A stretch of 37,632 nt of DNA from Cymbomonas tetramitiformis (GCA_001247695.2 LGRX02029089.1:1-37632); one strand, 5' to 3'; shown: positions 19,928 to 30,497, counted from the stretch's first letter. A program made the numbers and translations. Notes: generated by a model from the letters alone, not told the origin.

Positions 19928-20271
19928 TTACGCTGTCGGCTCTGTGGGCCATCCGGGCCCCGGCTCGATCTTCGGTACAGGGAGGGCATCACCACAATAA
20001 TAATCGGCAGTCCACTTGACCAACGGTGGTAGGTTTGGCTGATCCCTCACATGAACGAAGTGCAGCGATCCGCAAGCCATAGAAGTATAGTACCAAGCAT
20101 CGGTATCGTCGACATCATTCATCTTCCACACACCTGCAAAGTAAATGATGTGACCTTCCACGCTTTTGTACTTGGGCTTGCCGTTGTGCACACCATCCTG
20201 GGTGTACTCGCCATTGACATCCAACTTTGCTCCTGAGACTTTAAGCATTACTACCGTACTTGCCTCAGTAT
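19928..20271 (-). CDS. terminal exon: VNGxY...NGKPxYK beta-rich domain
   Basis: Acceptor TTGTGCAG precedes 20271; the stop TAA is at 19928-19930; 113 codons. The protein has VSGAKLDVNGEYTQDG, NGKPKYKS, IIYFAGVWKMND, WYYTS, then PPLVKW and PVPKIEPGPGW. The order VNG-Y, NGKP-Y, IYF-G-WK-N, WYY, PP--W is that of a small beta-rich module I associate with algal and protist multidomain proteins, often next to ankyrin repeats; I know no assigned function. The exon starts with two bases that complete the codon left by the exon at 20521-20683, so the join is phase-consistent (codon GAT). Confidence 0.65.
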
Positions 20272-20520
20272 CTGCACAACACACCCACCGACAATCAGGG
20301 ATAGTGACTTTCTCTACTTAGTCAAATACCCCCGCACTCTGCTGTGTAACACCTGCACGAGCAAATTCGTGCATCAAGAGATCGACGCATGCCTCTGCAT
20401 CCCGGTATGTAGTATGCGCACCTAACCGGAATGAAATATATCTTCGAAACGTATGCTTGCGATAATAAGCAGGGCGCTATGCTATACCCAATGTGGCTCT
20501 ACTGTAGCTCCGAAGCACAC

Positions 20521-20683
20521 CTGAAAGGCGCAAAACTATACCAAACTCAGGCGTCTTGCCTCCCGTTCCCAAGACCTCAGCTTCACATGCTATAACCTTT
20601 TGCAACAATGATCGGGCCCACTCCCTACGAACCCTCACACCGACTTTTGGACCACGAGCATGTCGTAGCACAACGTTCATCAT
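20521..20683 (-). CDS. exon upstream of the VNGxY domain
   Basis: Two ATGs at 20683 and 20680 open a frame reading NVVLRHARGPKVGVRVRREW, then ARSLLQKVIACEAEVLG, then FGIVLRLS, ending one base into a codon at donor CTTTCAG/GTGTGC (lower border 20521). The intron to the next exon is 249 bp. The frame continues in open form some 15 codons above the ATGs without a good acceptor, so 20683 may be a true start (a two-exon small gene) or this may be an inner exon of the ankyrin gene with an unusual border. Domain not recognised. Confidence 0.5.
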
Positions 20684-21124
20684 ATTGCCCAGAGGGCACG
20701 CCCACAAGGCATGCGACGTGGTCCACGTGATTCAAATGACAGCACACAGTCAAGAGGCACAGCCTCCTTTGGATTGCAGAGTGCCAGGCAGGGCATCGGG
20801 GAGGGGCGGAATAGGCGCACACTTTTGGATGGAGCATTCTTTTCTTCAGCTTTCTGTGTAGCGAGCGCCGCAGCAGGGGTTTCCCCGTCCTAACACGCCC
20901 TCCCTCCCACCATCGACCACCCTTCGGAGAGGTGAATCTATCCAACCATCACAGCCTGCTATCTGCATTCATAACCAAATGCCCCAACCGCGCATTTGCA
21001 ATGAATGATTGCCACTCCCGAGTGCGGACGAGTACGGCTGTTGAGCAAATCCTACCCGAAGACTGAGCAGCTTAAAGCGAGTCATATTCCGTCCATTGAG
21101 CAAGCGCGCTGACAATGGACGCAC

Positions 21125-21223
21125 CACATCTTGGGCCTGGTCATCCGCGCCGGCTGCCACAAGTTGTTCTCCAGTCGCCAAATGACCGTTGTTCACCGCA
21201 ACATGCAGTGCCGTGCGGTGTTG
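21125..21223 (-). CDS. ankyrin repeat exon (99 bp)
   Basis: Acceptor ATGTTCAG before 21223, donor GTGCGT after 21125, phase 0 at both ends. Encodes QHRTALHVAVNNGHLATGEQ and ...AAGADDQAQDV, 33 residues with the TALH-A--NGH--------AAGAD ankyrin pattern. It is the lowest-coordinate, thus most C-terminal, repeat found. Confidence 0.8.
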
Positions 21224-21893
21224 CTGAACATTGAGAGCGCGCGGGACCCCCAATCAGTTTCTTCTGCACGCGTTTTGACTCAGCTCGCATCCTCTCCAGT
21301 TTTTGGGCCAAACAAGACGTACAAACCAAGCCCACGAAGCACAGGGAGTGCAAAATAATACTCACTCCACCCTCATTGAATGGAGCCGTACCGCGGAGCC
21401 ATACACCTGCAAGCTACACGCTGACCGATAGGCAACGCCGCCATGCAGGTGGATCTCAGAGCTTAAGATGCAGCGGCGCTCTCCGCATTAAAACGATGCC
21501 CGGGCTGCTCAAAGAGCCCCCACGGAGCTTTGTACCGTCGACCGTATCTCTGTGCATTGTCGCCACTCAAGGGCCCAAAAGGTGTCGGCATGCAGTGGGG
21601 ACGACCTTCGATTGTACTGCATCTACTTGCTACGATACTGTACGGATTAGGTCATCGAACTTCAATTCACTCCGTTCGAAAGGCATGCATTTTGGAGACT
21701 ATTTGCCCGGGCATTCTTCTTGTCCATATGCGGCACGTGGAACCGAATAAGGGGACCATGGACTGGCAGCATAGTTGACAGGCATGCTGTAGACCACGGA
21801 CATGAATGCAACGGGGACGAAGGACGAAGGACGAACTCATGTGTCGAAGGACGTTCGAGGGGCAGGCGCTTGGGCAGTTCAAGCGGGTCTCAC

Positions 21894-21992
21894 CATGTCC
21901 TTGGCGTGAATATCAGCGCCTGCGGTGATGAGAGCCGCCACAGCTGACGTGTGTCCCTGCTTGGCAGCATAATGGAGAGGAGTGTATCCGTG
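21894..21992 (-). CDS. ankyrin repeat exon (99 bp)
   Basis: Acceptor CTCCACAG, donor GTGAGA, phase 0. Encodes [20 protein letters not shown] and ending GADIHAKDM, 33 residues and close to the ankyrin consensus ([21 protein letters not shown]). Confidence 0.85.
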
Positions 21993-22504
21993 CTGTGGAG
22001 CGCACCCACAGCACAGCGCCCAGTGCATGCACCGTAACTTCAGCGCACCTTGCGGGTTGTCCAACTTCCGCACCCAACGGAGATACGCAGGTCTTCATCG
22101 TGAATGCCTAAGCGTCTCCAGTGTGGTGAAGACCTCGGGATGTGCGGCCTGGCTCGGTTTAGCGCCTCAAAGCCGCATTCAAGAGTCTCCCGAAAGGCGC
22201 TCGGGGCACTAACCTCCTGTAGAGGGTGAGCTCATCTGCAACTCTATCAAAGGGCGAGCTTATCTGCTGGTCGTGCTGAATCAGAAACAAAATCATTGAC
22301 TCAACGTGACAAAGTGGAAGCTAGCTCATCTACTGGGCCCGAGCCTTGGAGCTTAACAAATAGGAAGTGAGATCAAACAATGGGACTGACCCAAGCCCAC
22401 CTAATGGGACCAACCAATAGGAAACGGTGTCACTTATTGGGCTTGCAGTACCCAAACAGAATCAAGAATACCGACTGCCTCTGATCAATGGGAAGTAAGC
22501 TCAC

Positions 22505-22624
22505 TTGGGTAGAGAGGTGAATGTCAGCCCCCGATTTGATGAGGAAATCGATGGTCGTGGTTTGGCCCTTGCAAGCAGCCAGCATGAGTGGTGTCATCCC
22601 ATTCAGCACCGCCGTGACACCATC
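22505..22624 (-). CDS. ankyrin repeat exon, extended form (120 bp)
   Basis: Donor GTGAGC below 22505; nearest phase-0 acceptor is CACCGTAG above 22624. This gives 40 residues: seven extra (DGVTAVL) followed by the 33-residue repeat NGMTPLMLAACKGQTTTIDF...GADIHLSTQ. At the position where the other exons begin, the sequence is GTGCTG rather than an AG acceptor, so either the acceptor moved upstream or this copy is mis-spliced. Confidence 0.7.
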
Positions 22625-23156
22625 CTACGGTGCGCATACCACAACCGCCCGACGCATTGAGCCGTGAGAGCAGGGCAGGGTCTCATCTTTTGAAAAGGAA
22701 TCTGTATATACTGCTATCATGTTAGAAACTTGAGGGACCTAATCCCGTTGAATGCCTTCAGTTCTGTCTAAAGAACTCTCAGATTCTCAGGAATACTGCA
22801 TGCCTGCTCCTCGCTGTAGGACCTTTGGGGTCCTGTGGGGAATGCTGATTGGTCGCGCGTTCATACAGCGTGGGAATGTAACATCCCAGGTGGCTCTCTT
22901 CATGTTTCAAAGTACGACAACAGCCGCTGTTTCACTGAAACAGACCGTTTTCGTGCCATTTCCCTATCTGCCTGGCAGCAGAACTCAAGAAACCATCCGA
23001 TCTCTCACCCCAATCGGATGATGCATCGACCGGCTCCTGCGGCTAAGTCTGACATTCCAGTATCAGTTTTTCTGGCTTGCGCTATAATTCAGCTGAGCGC
23101 TTCGGAGGGTGTTCTGCAGCCATGCCCAGACACACGATGCAAGCCGTATCGGTGCG

Positions 23157-23250
23157 ATTCCCCTTCAGACCGCTGCAGATTCCCCTTCAGAACGATGCTG
23201 ATTCCCTTTTAGAACGATGCGGATTCCCCTTCAGAACGATGCTGATTCCA
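23157..23250. repeat. 22-bp minisatellite, four units
   Basis: Unit GATTCCCCTTCAGAACGATG + CT, four copies with few changes plus a partial fifth. It lies between two coding exons and would be intronic. Confidence 0.85.
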
Positions 23251-23435
23251 CTCTGGTTGGCTGGATCCGTCTACGGATAGGGTAACCGCTGGTTCAACTT
23301 GCGAAATGCTCTTTTCATTTGCCAGAGCGGGCAGCATATTCCTTCACCAGATAAGGCTACTCCGCCATATTGACCAACGACAGAATCGCTGATCAGGAGT
23401 GGCAAGGCACGCCAATCGATCTCATCAACTGATAC

Positions 23436-23708
23436 CTTTGCAAAAAGTTTGAACTGCACGTTTTTCAACGTCAACTTCATCTCCTTCGTGTCATCCACCT
23501 TCTCCCCGTCCCTCTCTCGTGTCACCAAGATATGTGTGTCGTTGGCCTCGTCATATGCTATCACCTCGCCTTTTACGAAACCAGAGGGTGGAGGTTTTTT
23601 ATCGGCTCCGCGCATCCATGCGTCTGGGTCCATGTACTCCACCACAGCGCCGGGAGGTACAACTGCGATTTCTTGCCACGGCTGGAATCTGCGCAAGCCA
23701 GATTGCAC
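23436..23708 (-). CDS. Tudor/Agenet-like domain exon
   Basis: Acceptor TTTTGCAG above 23708, donor GTATCA below 23436, 91 codons, phase 0 on both sides, so it is frame-compatible with the ankyrin exons. Residues: PWQEIAVVPPGAVVEYMDPD, then GFVKGEVIAYDEANDTHILV, then TKEMKLTLKNVQFKLFAK. The pattern G--VEY-DPD-W--G---GEV--YDE---THIL--DGE--------L--V-F resembles Tudor/Agenet/PWWP-type SH3-like barrels that bind methylated tails. Family level is inference; the aromatic cage cannot be assigned from this alone. Confidence 0.6.
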
Positions 23709-23896
23709 CTGCAAAACACCTCTTATTACCCTCAGCTAATCTGCGCAGGTGTCCAGTGAACCATGTTGTGCCCTCCGATCATCTCCTCAGCAAATCTATC
23801 GAGTAGTCCCGCGAGCCAAGTTGTGCCTGCAGCTGCAAAACGCGGCCCACGTGTCACACCTTTACCGGGAAAGGGGTTTGGCGCAGCTTCCCCCAC

Positions 23897-23995
23897 CTGG
23901 CCTTGCGCCTGAAGGTCCGCGCCGAGCGTGAGCAGAGCCTCTGCGGCCTTCGTGCGTCCCTTGTACGCCGCCAGGTGAAGCGGGGTGCAGCCCTC
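23897..23995 (-). CDS. ankyrin repeat exon (99 bp)
   Basis: Acceptor GCGCTGCAG, donor GTGGGG, phase 0. Encodes EGCTPLHLAAYKGRTKAAEA and ending GADLQAQGQ, 33 residues, strong consensus. Confidence 0.85.
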
Positions 23996-24198
23996 CTGCA
24001 GCGCGGAGCACCAGTCCCCGGTCAGCAACGCAAGGTGGCAGGCAACAGGCGCCACACAAATCGCGGAAGTTCTGCAGATCTGCGCCGCACACTCAAAGCG
24101 CAACATGGCACCCGCCATAAACGATACGTGACACACGCAAGAGGAACCAAGCAGGCTCCGTCAAAGGGAATGCCGCAGGCGGGCCTCTCTGCGCACAC

Positions 24199-24297
24199 CT
24201 TATCCACGACGTGCGCAAGCGCGCCTGCCGTGATCAAGGCCTCCAGCACCGGCACGGCTCCACCACATGCGGCGAGGTGCAGGGGCGACTCCTCCCT
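24199..24297 (-). CDS. ankyrin repeat exon (99 bp)
   Basis: Acceptor CTGCATGCAG, donor GTGTGC, phase 0. Encodes REESPLHLAACGGAVPVLEA and ending GALAHVVDK, 33 residues. It is separated by a 203-bp intron from the next ankyrin exon at 23995. Confidence 0.8.
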
Positions 24298-24411
24298 CTG
24301 CATGCAGATGGCACGTGCCCCGTCAGCGCCATCGCCACTGCAGGCATGTATCCAGGAGGGGGGCGGCGATCCTTTATGCGGGCGTGCAGCTGAACGCCTG
24401 CTGATCTAGAC

Positions 24412-24612
24412 TTGCTTCATTGGCAGTGCAGTGATGGAGACTTTGGGCGAACCATCCACGTCCACGTGGCACATTGTACTCCGGAAAACAGCTCCAAGGT
24501 CGTCGAAACAGGCTACGGGCGGAGTACCGACTGATGAATGACAAATCATCAGAAATATTAATCCACCGTCTTTTTCCGAAAGCACGCAGTCAGTGTCAGA
24601 GAGCCATGTTCC
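24412..24612 (-). CDS. linker exon between ankyrin repeats (67 codons)
   Basis: Acceptor CCAACAAG above 24612, donor GTCTAG below 24412, phase 0. Reads GTWLSDTDCVLSEKDGGLIF, then a Cys-containing middle, then DVDGSPKVSITALPMKQ. The 51 bp between it and the ankyrin exon at 24664 is also open in frame, so the two may be one exon. Looks beta-rich; no family recognised. Confidence 0.5.
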
Positions 24613-24663
24613 CTTGTTGGCTGAACCGTGTGAGCTCATGGAGGCGTTGATATGGGGCCCCAC

Positions 24664-24762
24664 CGAGTTTTTAGCGTGGATGTCTGCGCCGGCAGCAATG
24701 AGAGCCTGAACTGTTTCGAGGTGTCCGTTGAGTGCAGCCAAGTGCAGCGAGGTGTTCCGTTT
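24664..24762 (-). CDS. ankyrin repeat exon (99 bp)
   Basis: Acceptor TACGAGCAG, donor GTGGGG, phase 0. Encodes KRNTSLHLAALNGHLETVQA and ending GADIHAKNS, 33 residues. Confidence 0.85.
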
Positions 24763-24820
24763 CTGCTCGTAACACCCCTCCCCGAGCCCGTGACAGTTGC
24801 CCGACGCCCTCTTACAACCC

Positions 24821-24988
24821 AGCCATCTAGAGCGCGACTGTCGGATCAGCCGAGCCATCTTGAGCGCGACTGTCGGATCAGCGGAGCCATCTTGAGCGCG
24901 ACTGTCGGATCAGCGGAGCCATCTTGAGCGCGACTGTCGGATCAGCCGAGCCATCTTGAGCGCGACTGTCGGATCAGCCGAGCCATCA
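24821..24988. repeat. 32-bp minisatellite, five units
   Basis: Unit AGCCATCTTGAGCGCGACTG + TCGGATCAGC(C/G)G, starting at 24821, 24853, 24885, 24917 and 24949, with a partial sixth. Copies are almost identical, so the expansion is recent. Intronic with respect to the ankyrin exons. Confidence 0.9.
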
Positions 24989-25011
24989 CGCAACCACGCG
25001 CGTCAGCACGT

Positions 25012-25065
25012 GGTATAGACTCAGGTTATAGACTCAGGTTATAGACTCAGGTTATAGTCTTAGGT
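25012..25065. repeat. 13-bp minisatellite, four units
   Basis: GTTATAGACTCAG repeated about four times, the last copy changed to GTTATAGTCTTAG. It follows closely after the 32-bp array. Confidence 0.8.
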
Positions 25066-25540
25066 GGGTGATTGCGCCAATACACGCATCCAGGTTCTGC
25101 TGCCTGATGGTGGTAGACCTGGGACAAGCACATGTATCTACCAGGCCGGAGGGGAGGGGGTGTCGGAGTAGACATGCATTGAGCTGGGGTTGGGTCGGAG
25201 GAGAGTTGACACCCAGGGATGTGTGACAGGGATGCGTTTGCGTGGTGCTCGTTCAGAGCATTCGTGCATCGGAGCGCTGTGGGAGAACGAGGGGCCCGGC
25301 AAGGTGGCGCACCCAGAAGATATGATGACTGCCTCCTAGGAGACCAGGCGCCTCCACCTCTTCATCCTGCAGCTTGCCGCCAGCAGGGGGCACCCACAGA
25401 ATGTGTTGGGCGACTATAGATTGAGCACAGCAGCATGGCGGCATGCATCATGTTAATGATTGGGTCGACAAGAATCAAGCGGCGCATGCTCTACTGTCCA
25501 TGTATCCAATGCTCGGACAACCTTTGTGCAGTTGCTGATC

Positions 25541-25603
25541 CTGCCCGGTGGGTTTTCCCTATAGCAGAATGGTGCCACCACAGCCCGGTGGGTTTTTCCT
25601 ATA
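25541..25603. repeat. direct repeat GCCCGGTGGGTTTTTCCTAT (two copies)
   Basis: Two copies about 40 bp apart, each followed by AG and then a short GCAG/GGCAG. It lies in the intron between the ankyrin exons at 26039 and 24762. Confidence 0.6.
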
Positions 25604-26038
25604 GGGCAGTTCTGGCAAAAATAGTGCTTCAAGAGAATCACTCTGCACTGTGCTGCATGGGGCACAGCGAGACGCAATTTGCATTCAAACTGCTTCCATT
25701 TTTTTGTCAGCGGATTTGCGCCTTCCAAATCGGTTCAGATTCGGAACAGTGGTGCGACTGAATGAAGTCGCACCTTCCATAATAATGTTTTATTGGGCCA
25801 CATAAACAAATGAAATGATGTGCCCTTTTATATTGAGTTTCTAACGAGGGTTGATGGTGCCTGTTTTGGTGCGATGGATTTCCGATGAAACATATCCCCC
25901 CACTAGCCACAACAGATTGACCAGCGATCCCAGCTGTGTCACCGGTGCCAGGCTCAGCGTCATCGATGACAGCGTCTAGTCGGCAGGAACGCGGCTCCTC
26001 CAGCCGCAGAGGCACTTGGAACCAGGATCCAAGCTCAC

Positions 26039-26137
26039 CGCATCTTTTGCGTTGATGAACGCTCCCCCCTTTACGAGTGCCTCCACGACTGTTGTATGCC
26101 CATTGGATGCTGCCAAGTGCAGCGGCGTGTTGTGTCG
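26039..26137 (-). CDS. ankyrin repeat exon (99 bp)
   Basis: Acceptor TTTGTGCACAG, donor GTGAGC, phase 0. Encodes [20 protein letters not shown] and ending GAFINAKDA, 33 residues, a textbook repeat with [16 protein letters not shown]. Confidence 0.9.
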
Positions 26138-26204
26138 CTGTGCACAAACCCCAATCCAGTCAACCGCCACCTCCTGCGTCTTCCTGGAGGCATCGCACCA
26201 CGCG

Positions 26205-26490
26205 CCGGAAGCTCGAACTGAACATCAACGAGCAGCAGCTTTATGACACCTCTCGGCTGGTCTTGCGTCTTGGTATGGGGATGGCCCCCCCCTCCTTTCG
26301 CCGGCTCCCGGGGGTCCTTCTGGGAGGAAATCGGCGCCTCAGAGCCAGTGTGGATATAGAGCAAGGGCTGCCACGTGGTCACGCGCGAGGTCACCTGCGC
26401 GAGCTTCTGCAGGTTCTGCTTGAACGCGGGGGAGGAGCTCAAGAAGATGTCCAAGAGTGTCGCATGACCAGGATATTCTCCTCTGTCCGT
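26205..26490 (-). CDS. possible linker exon
   Basis: A minus-strand frame reads [40 protein letters not shown], then [18 protein letters not shown]. The amphipathic character suggests coding, and an acceptor (CGGACAG) lies above it. I found no donor giving the phase 0 needed by the next ankyrin exon, so borders are uncertain. Confidence 0.3.
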
Positions 26491-27388
26491 GGCCGACGGC
26501 AATGGCGTGCGGGCATTCTGGCAGACGGCATACGCACACACACAATGAGTAGAGGTCTTTCCGAGGTGGTTTGCGAGCTAGGACATTGACCATTTGGAAA
26601 TCGGCGCAAACCTAAGCATTCCCACATACACGTCAGGTCTCTAAAGCATTACACTGGAACTTCTGAGCAACGCACATCAATGTCTTGGGGCCCTCCCCCG
26701 ACTCCGCGTCAGATGCTCCCCAGCACACTCCCGCCGATGCCGCCAACTTCCTTCCCTGATTACCCTCTGGCAACAGTCCCATGGTCGTTCACTTGCGCCT
26801 CCGTCCCTCTCGGTTGCTCTCCGCCACAATCTCTCTTCGCCAGCACTACGGGCATCATAACCAAGCCTGCTGCAGCCTCATATGCACTAAGTGTGCCATA
26901 GGTTCCTCATGCGACCTCATGCCCCGCTTGCTGCCTTCACCCCTAGCCCCGGATCCTCACCTTCCATGAGCTGCCCTCTTGCTGCAACACCCCGCCCCGA
27001 TATTGCTGGCTGTAACGATCCACCCCTATGCTGACGGCTGTATCAGTTTGCCCCCACATGAATATCTGTAACACCTACCTCCCCCTCGCGCAATCTGCAG
27101 CCATCCGCCCCCATAGTGGCCCCCATCTGCAGCCATTCGCCACAACCTAGCCCCACAGTATATCATCCGCCCTATGCCTGCCTCTCACCGATCACACCGA
27201 CGATGCATTCTGCCTCGGGCCATTGCTCGCTGTCTCCACCTCAACGATAACGGCCACGTCAGCATGGAGGTGCGGGCCAGGCCGGGTGGGCATCGTAAGT
27301 CGTGTTACCCAAAAGACCGTCTTAGCACGAGTTGCCATCAGCACGGCAGGCCCCCTGAGACCAGTCGCATTCTTTAATCCGTACTCAC

Positions 27389-27494
27389 CGGTGGCCTCGT
27401 TCTCCACCGCCACGAGGGCGCCGCCTCCGATCAAAGCATCAACAACTGCCACGTGTCCGTTCTCCGATGCCAGGTGTAGTGGTGAATGGCCATA
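27389..27494 (-). CDS. ankyrin repeat exon with shifted donor
   Basis: Acceptor TTGCCACAG above 27494. The first 33 codons encode YGHSPLHLASENGHVAVVDA ... GALVAVENE. No GT follows directly; the first good donor is GTGAGT below 27389, adding two codons and one base, so this exon would leave phase 1 instead of phase 0. Either a further small exon restores phase or the copy is damaged. Confidence 0.65.
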
Positions 27495-27740
27495 CTGTGG
27501 CAAATGTAAGGCACACTCGATCAGAGCAAAGCTCACGCCCTCCCGCCAGCTGCCGCATGGTGTAAGGCACACCACGTTGGGCTCATCACACAGCGCGGAG
27601 CCCCCCACTGCGCTCGTGCCCTAGATGTGCTGGGAAGAAAACTCCCCAATAGAAATCAGCAAAGCAATTGAGTTTGTGCTGCGGGGACACGGCAACGTAT
27701 ACCAAGGGGGCTGCAGGGGGTGCGGGATCGCACTACTCAC

Positions 27741-27839
27741 CATGTCCAGCGCATTTACGAGCGCTCCCACTTGAATCAGGGTTGTCGCCGCCTCCGTGTT
27801 CCCTAGGGCTGCCGCCAAGTGCAAGGGTGTCCTATGGCG
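27741..27839 (-). CDS. ankyrin repeat exon (99 bp)
   Basis: Acceptor CCGTACAG, donor GTGAGT, phase 0. Encodes RHRTPLHLAAALGNTEAATT and ending GALVNALDM, 33 residues. Confidence 0.88.
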
Positions 27840-28078
27840 CTGTACGGGTGGTGATCCAATCTCAATAACCCCAAAAGGTGCCATTCTGCGCCAAAAAAGA
27901 TGAACCCCTCTGCTACCATTCCACAACAGCGACAAGAAGCAAGCAAAGCAGGTAACCTGGCGTGCGCCACCTGGTATGCAAACGGCACAAACGGTTGGGC
28001 GTGTGCCGCCTGACAAGCACGCAACGCAGGTATCCTGATGTGTAACCCTGGGCAGGAGACCGCACAGAGCAGATGCAC

Positions 28079-28195
28079 GGCAGCAAGCTCCGCCTCCGGG
28101 AGCCGGACGGGGATCACGGCAGCAAGCTCCGCCTCCAAGAGCAGGACGGGGATCATTGCAGCAAGCTCCACCTCCGGGAGCAGGACGGGGATCAT
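28079..28195. repeat. 39-bp minisatellite, three units
   Basis: Unit GGCAGCAAGCTCCGCCTCCG + GGAGCCGGACGGGGATCAC, three copies with scattered changes, in the intron between the ankyrin exons at 28218 and 27839. Confidence 0.85.
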
Positions 28196-28217
28196 CCACG
28201 GGCATTCAGAGACTCAC

Positions 28218-28316
28218 CATATCTCCCTCGTTCACTGCAGCGCCTGCTTGAATCAGGGTGTGCAAGATTTCAGAGCTCCCATTGGCCACCGCCAAGTGCA
28301 GTGCCGTCTTGCACAG
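28218..28316 (-). CDS. ankyrin repeat exon (99 bp)
   Basis: Acceptor CCCTCACAG, donor GTGAGT, phase 0. Encodes LCKTALHLAVANGSSEILHT and ending GAAVNEGDM, 33 residues. Confidence 0.85.
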
Positions 28317-28611
28317 CTGTGAGGGATGCCAGCACCATACTCTGGGTCCGTGAGAAGATCTCAGTACTTCCCAGGGCAGAACCTCAGAGAGGCTGCAGGG
28401 AAAGAGATCAGAGCAGGGCGTGAGAGATCCAGGAATATAAGAGGGCAGAGGAGGCAACAGGGTAGAAGGGGCTAAAGGGCAGAAAGGGTAGGTTGCTGAA
28501 AGCTGGTAGTTGGGCTTGTTAGTATTGTTTCCCCACACGATGGCCCAGTCGGTGACCTAAAGAGGTGTCGAGTATGTTGCATCTGTCACGTTGTAATCGT
28601 CCGCGGATGTA

Positions 28612-28925
28612 TACCTTGAGATACCTTGTAAAGAAGTAAATCAAGGTATATATCATGCAAAAAAAAAAAAAATCAAGGTAATCATGCAAAAAAAATTAAA
28701 AATCAAGATATATCATACAAAATCAAAAAGAAATATCAAGGTAGATCATGCAAAATTATATAAAAAATCAAGGTATATCATGCAAAATTTTCAAAAATAT
28801 CAAGGTATATCATGCAAATTTTCAAAAAATATCAAGGTATATCATTGAAAACGAAAATAAAAATAAAGGTATATTATGCATTTTTATTTAAAAATATCAA
28901 GGTATATCATTCAAAATAAATCCAT
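28612..28925. repeat. AT-rich minisatellite around ATCAAGGTATATCATGCAAA
   Basis: About nine diverged copies, each with ATCAAGGTATATCAT followed by GCAAA and an A-rich spacer of varying length (units roughly 28-37 bp). Intronic. Confidence 0.8.
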
Positions 28926-29298
28926 ACTTTCTGAGAAATTGTAAACATCGGGCTTAAAAATACGTGGAAATCTGTAGAGTTGCCGCTAGCATGACGGCAA
29001 GACAATGAGCATAAACGCGAAAAGCGGCCATAGCCGGGTCCTCGAGTGCTCTTATACTGCTCCGACGTGTGAAATGGTATAGGGCACGGAGGGAGCCAGA
29101 GGGCCAGGGGGAGCTAGAGGGCTGAGACCTTAGAGGGCTCGAGGTTGGGGGAAGCTGGAGGACAGAGGGGGAGTTAGAGGGCTGAGGAGGCTCGAGCACA
29201 GAGGGGGTTGGAGAGCAAGAGGAAAGCTGGATGGCGCCACTTGCCTTGGACCGAATCTGATCCGGGCAATGCTGCCCGAGTGACCTGCCATCTCTGAC

Positions 29299-29397
29299 AT
29301 ACTGAGCCGGGTAGATGCTCGCTCCACACCCCACCAAAATGTCCACCGCAGCCGTATGCCCGTTCACGATGGCCTCCTCCACGGGTGACCGTTGATG
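29299..29397 (-). CDS. ankyrin repeat exon (99 bp), diverged
   Basis: Acceptor CCGGACAG, donor GTCAGA, phase 0. Encodes HQRSPVEEAIVNGHTAAVDI and ending GASIYPAQY, 33 residues. SPVEEA replaces TPLHLA, so this is a diverged repeat, but NGHTAAVDILV-CGA is clear. Confidence 0.75.
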
Positions 29398-29469
29398 CTG
29401 TCCGGAGACCACACAACGACTGGTCAGCGTGTTGGCCGCTGCCAATTACCCGTGTACCCTTCCACCATG

Positions 29470-30497
29470 GCATCCCCTCCCCTCTTCTGGCTGCCCCTCC
29501 CTTCATCTGGCTGCCCCTGCCCTCATCTGGCTGCCCCTGACCTCATCTGGCTGCCCCTGCCCTCACCTGGCTGCCCCTGCCCTCATCTGGCTGCCCCTGC
29601 CCTCATCTGGCTGCCCCTGACCTCATCCCCTGCCCTCATCTGGCTGCCCCTCCCTCATCTGGCTGCCCCTGCCCTCATCTCGCTGCCCCTGCCCTCATCC
29701 GGCTGCCCCTGCCCTCATCTGGCTGCCCCTGACCTCATCTGGCTGCCCCTGCCCTCATCTGGCTGCCCCTCCATTCATCTGGCTGCCCCTCCCCTCAACT
29801 GGCTGCCCCTGCCCTCATCTCGCTGCCCCTGCCCCCATCATCTGGCTGCCCTGCCCTCATCTCGCTGCTCCTGCCCTCATCTGGCCGCCCCTGACCTCAT
29901 CTGGCTGCCCCTGCCCTCATCTGGCTGCCCCTGCCCTCATCTGGCTGCCCCTGCCCTCATCTGGCTGCCCTGCCCTCATCTGGCTGCCCCTGCCCTCATC
30001 TGGCTGCCCCTGCCCTCAACTGGCTGCCCCTGCTCTCATCTGGCTGCCCCTCCTCCTCCTCATCCTGGCTGCCCCCTCCCCTCATCTGGCTGCCCCTGCC
30101 CTCATCTGGCTGCCCCCTGCCCTCCCTCATCTGGCTGCCCCTGACCTCATCTGGCTGCCCCTCATCTGGCTGCCCCCTGCCCCCATCTGCTGCCCCTGCC
30201 CTCATCTGGCTGCCCCTCCCCTCATCTGGCTGCCCCTGCCCTCATCTGGCTGCCCCTGCCCTCATCTGGCTGCCCCTGCCCTCATCTCGCTGCCCCTGCC
30301 CATCTGGCTGCCCCTGCCCTCATCTGGCTGCCCTGACCTCATCTGGCTGCCCCTGACCTCATCTGGCTGCCCCTGCCCTCATCTGGCTGCCCCTCCCCTT
30401 ATCTGGCTGCCCCTGCCCTCATCTGGCTGCCCCTGCCCTCATCTGGCTGCCCCTGCCCTCATCTGGCTGCCCCTGCCCTCATCTGGCTGCCCCTGCC
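29470..30497. repeat. 20-bp minisatellite, about fifty units
   Basis: Unit CTGGCTGCCCCTGCCCTCAT on the plus strand, with variants (GACCTCAT, CTCCCCTCAT, small indels). It covers about 1 kb inside an intron of the minus-strand gene, where the transcript would be G-rich (GGGCAGGGGCAGCC). All three plus-strand frames are largely open because the unit has no stop; this is not evidence for a protein. Confidence 0.95.

Noticed and set aside
25707..26030. Minus-strand frame following the ankyrin exon at 26039 as a large exon
   Set aside because: It runs through a good GTGAGC donor directly after the repeat and lacks domain character; more likely intron.
29392..30144. 250-codon plus-strand frame rich in LAAPALIWLPLP repeats
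   Set aside because: It is the translation of a 20-bp minisatellite without stops; because 20 is not a multiple of three it cycles through all three frames, and it lies in an intron of the opposite-strand gene.
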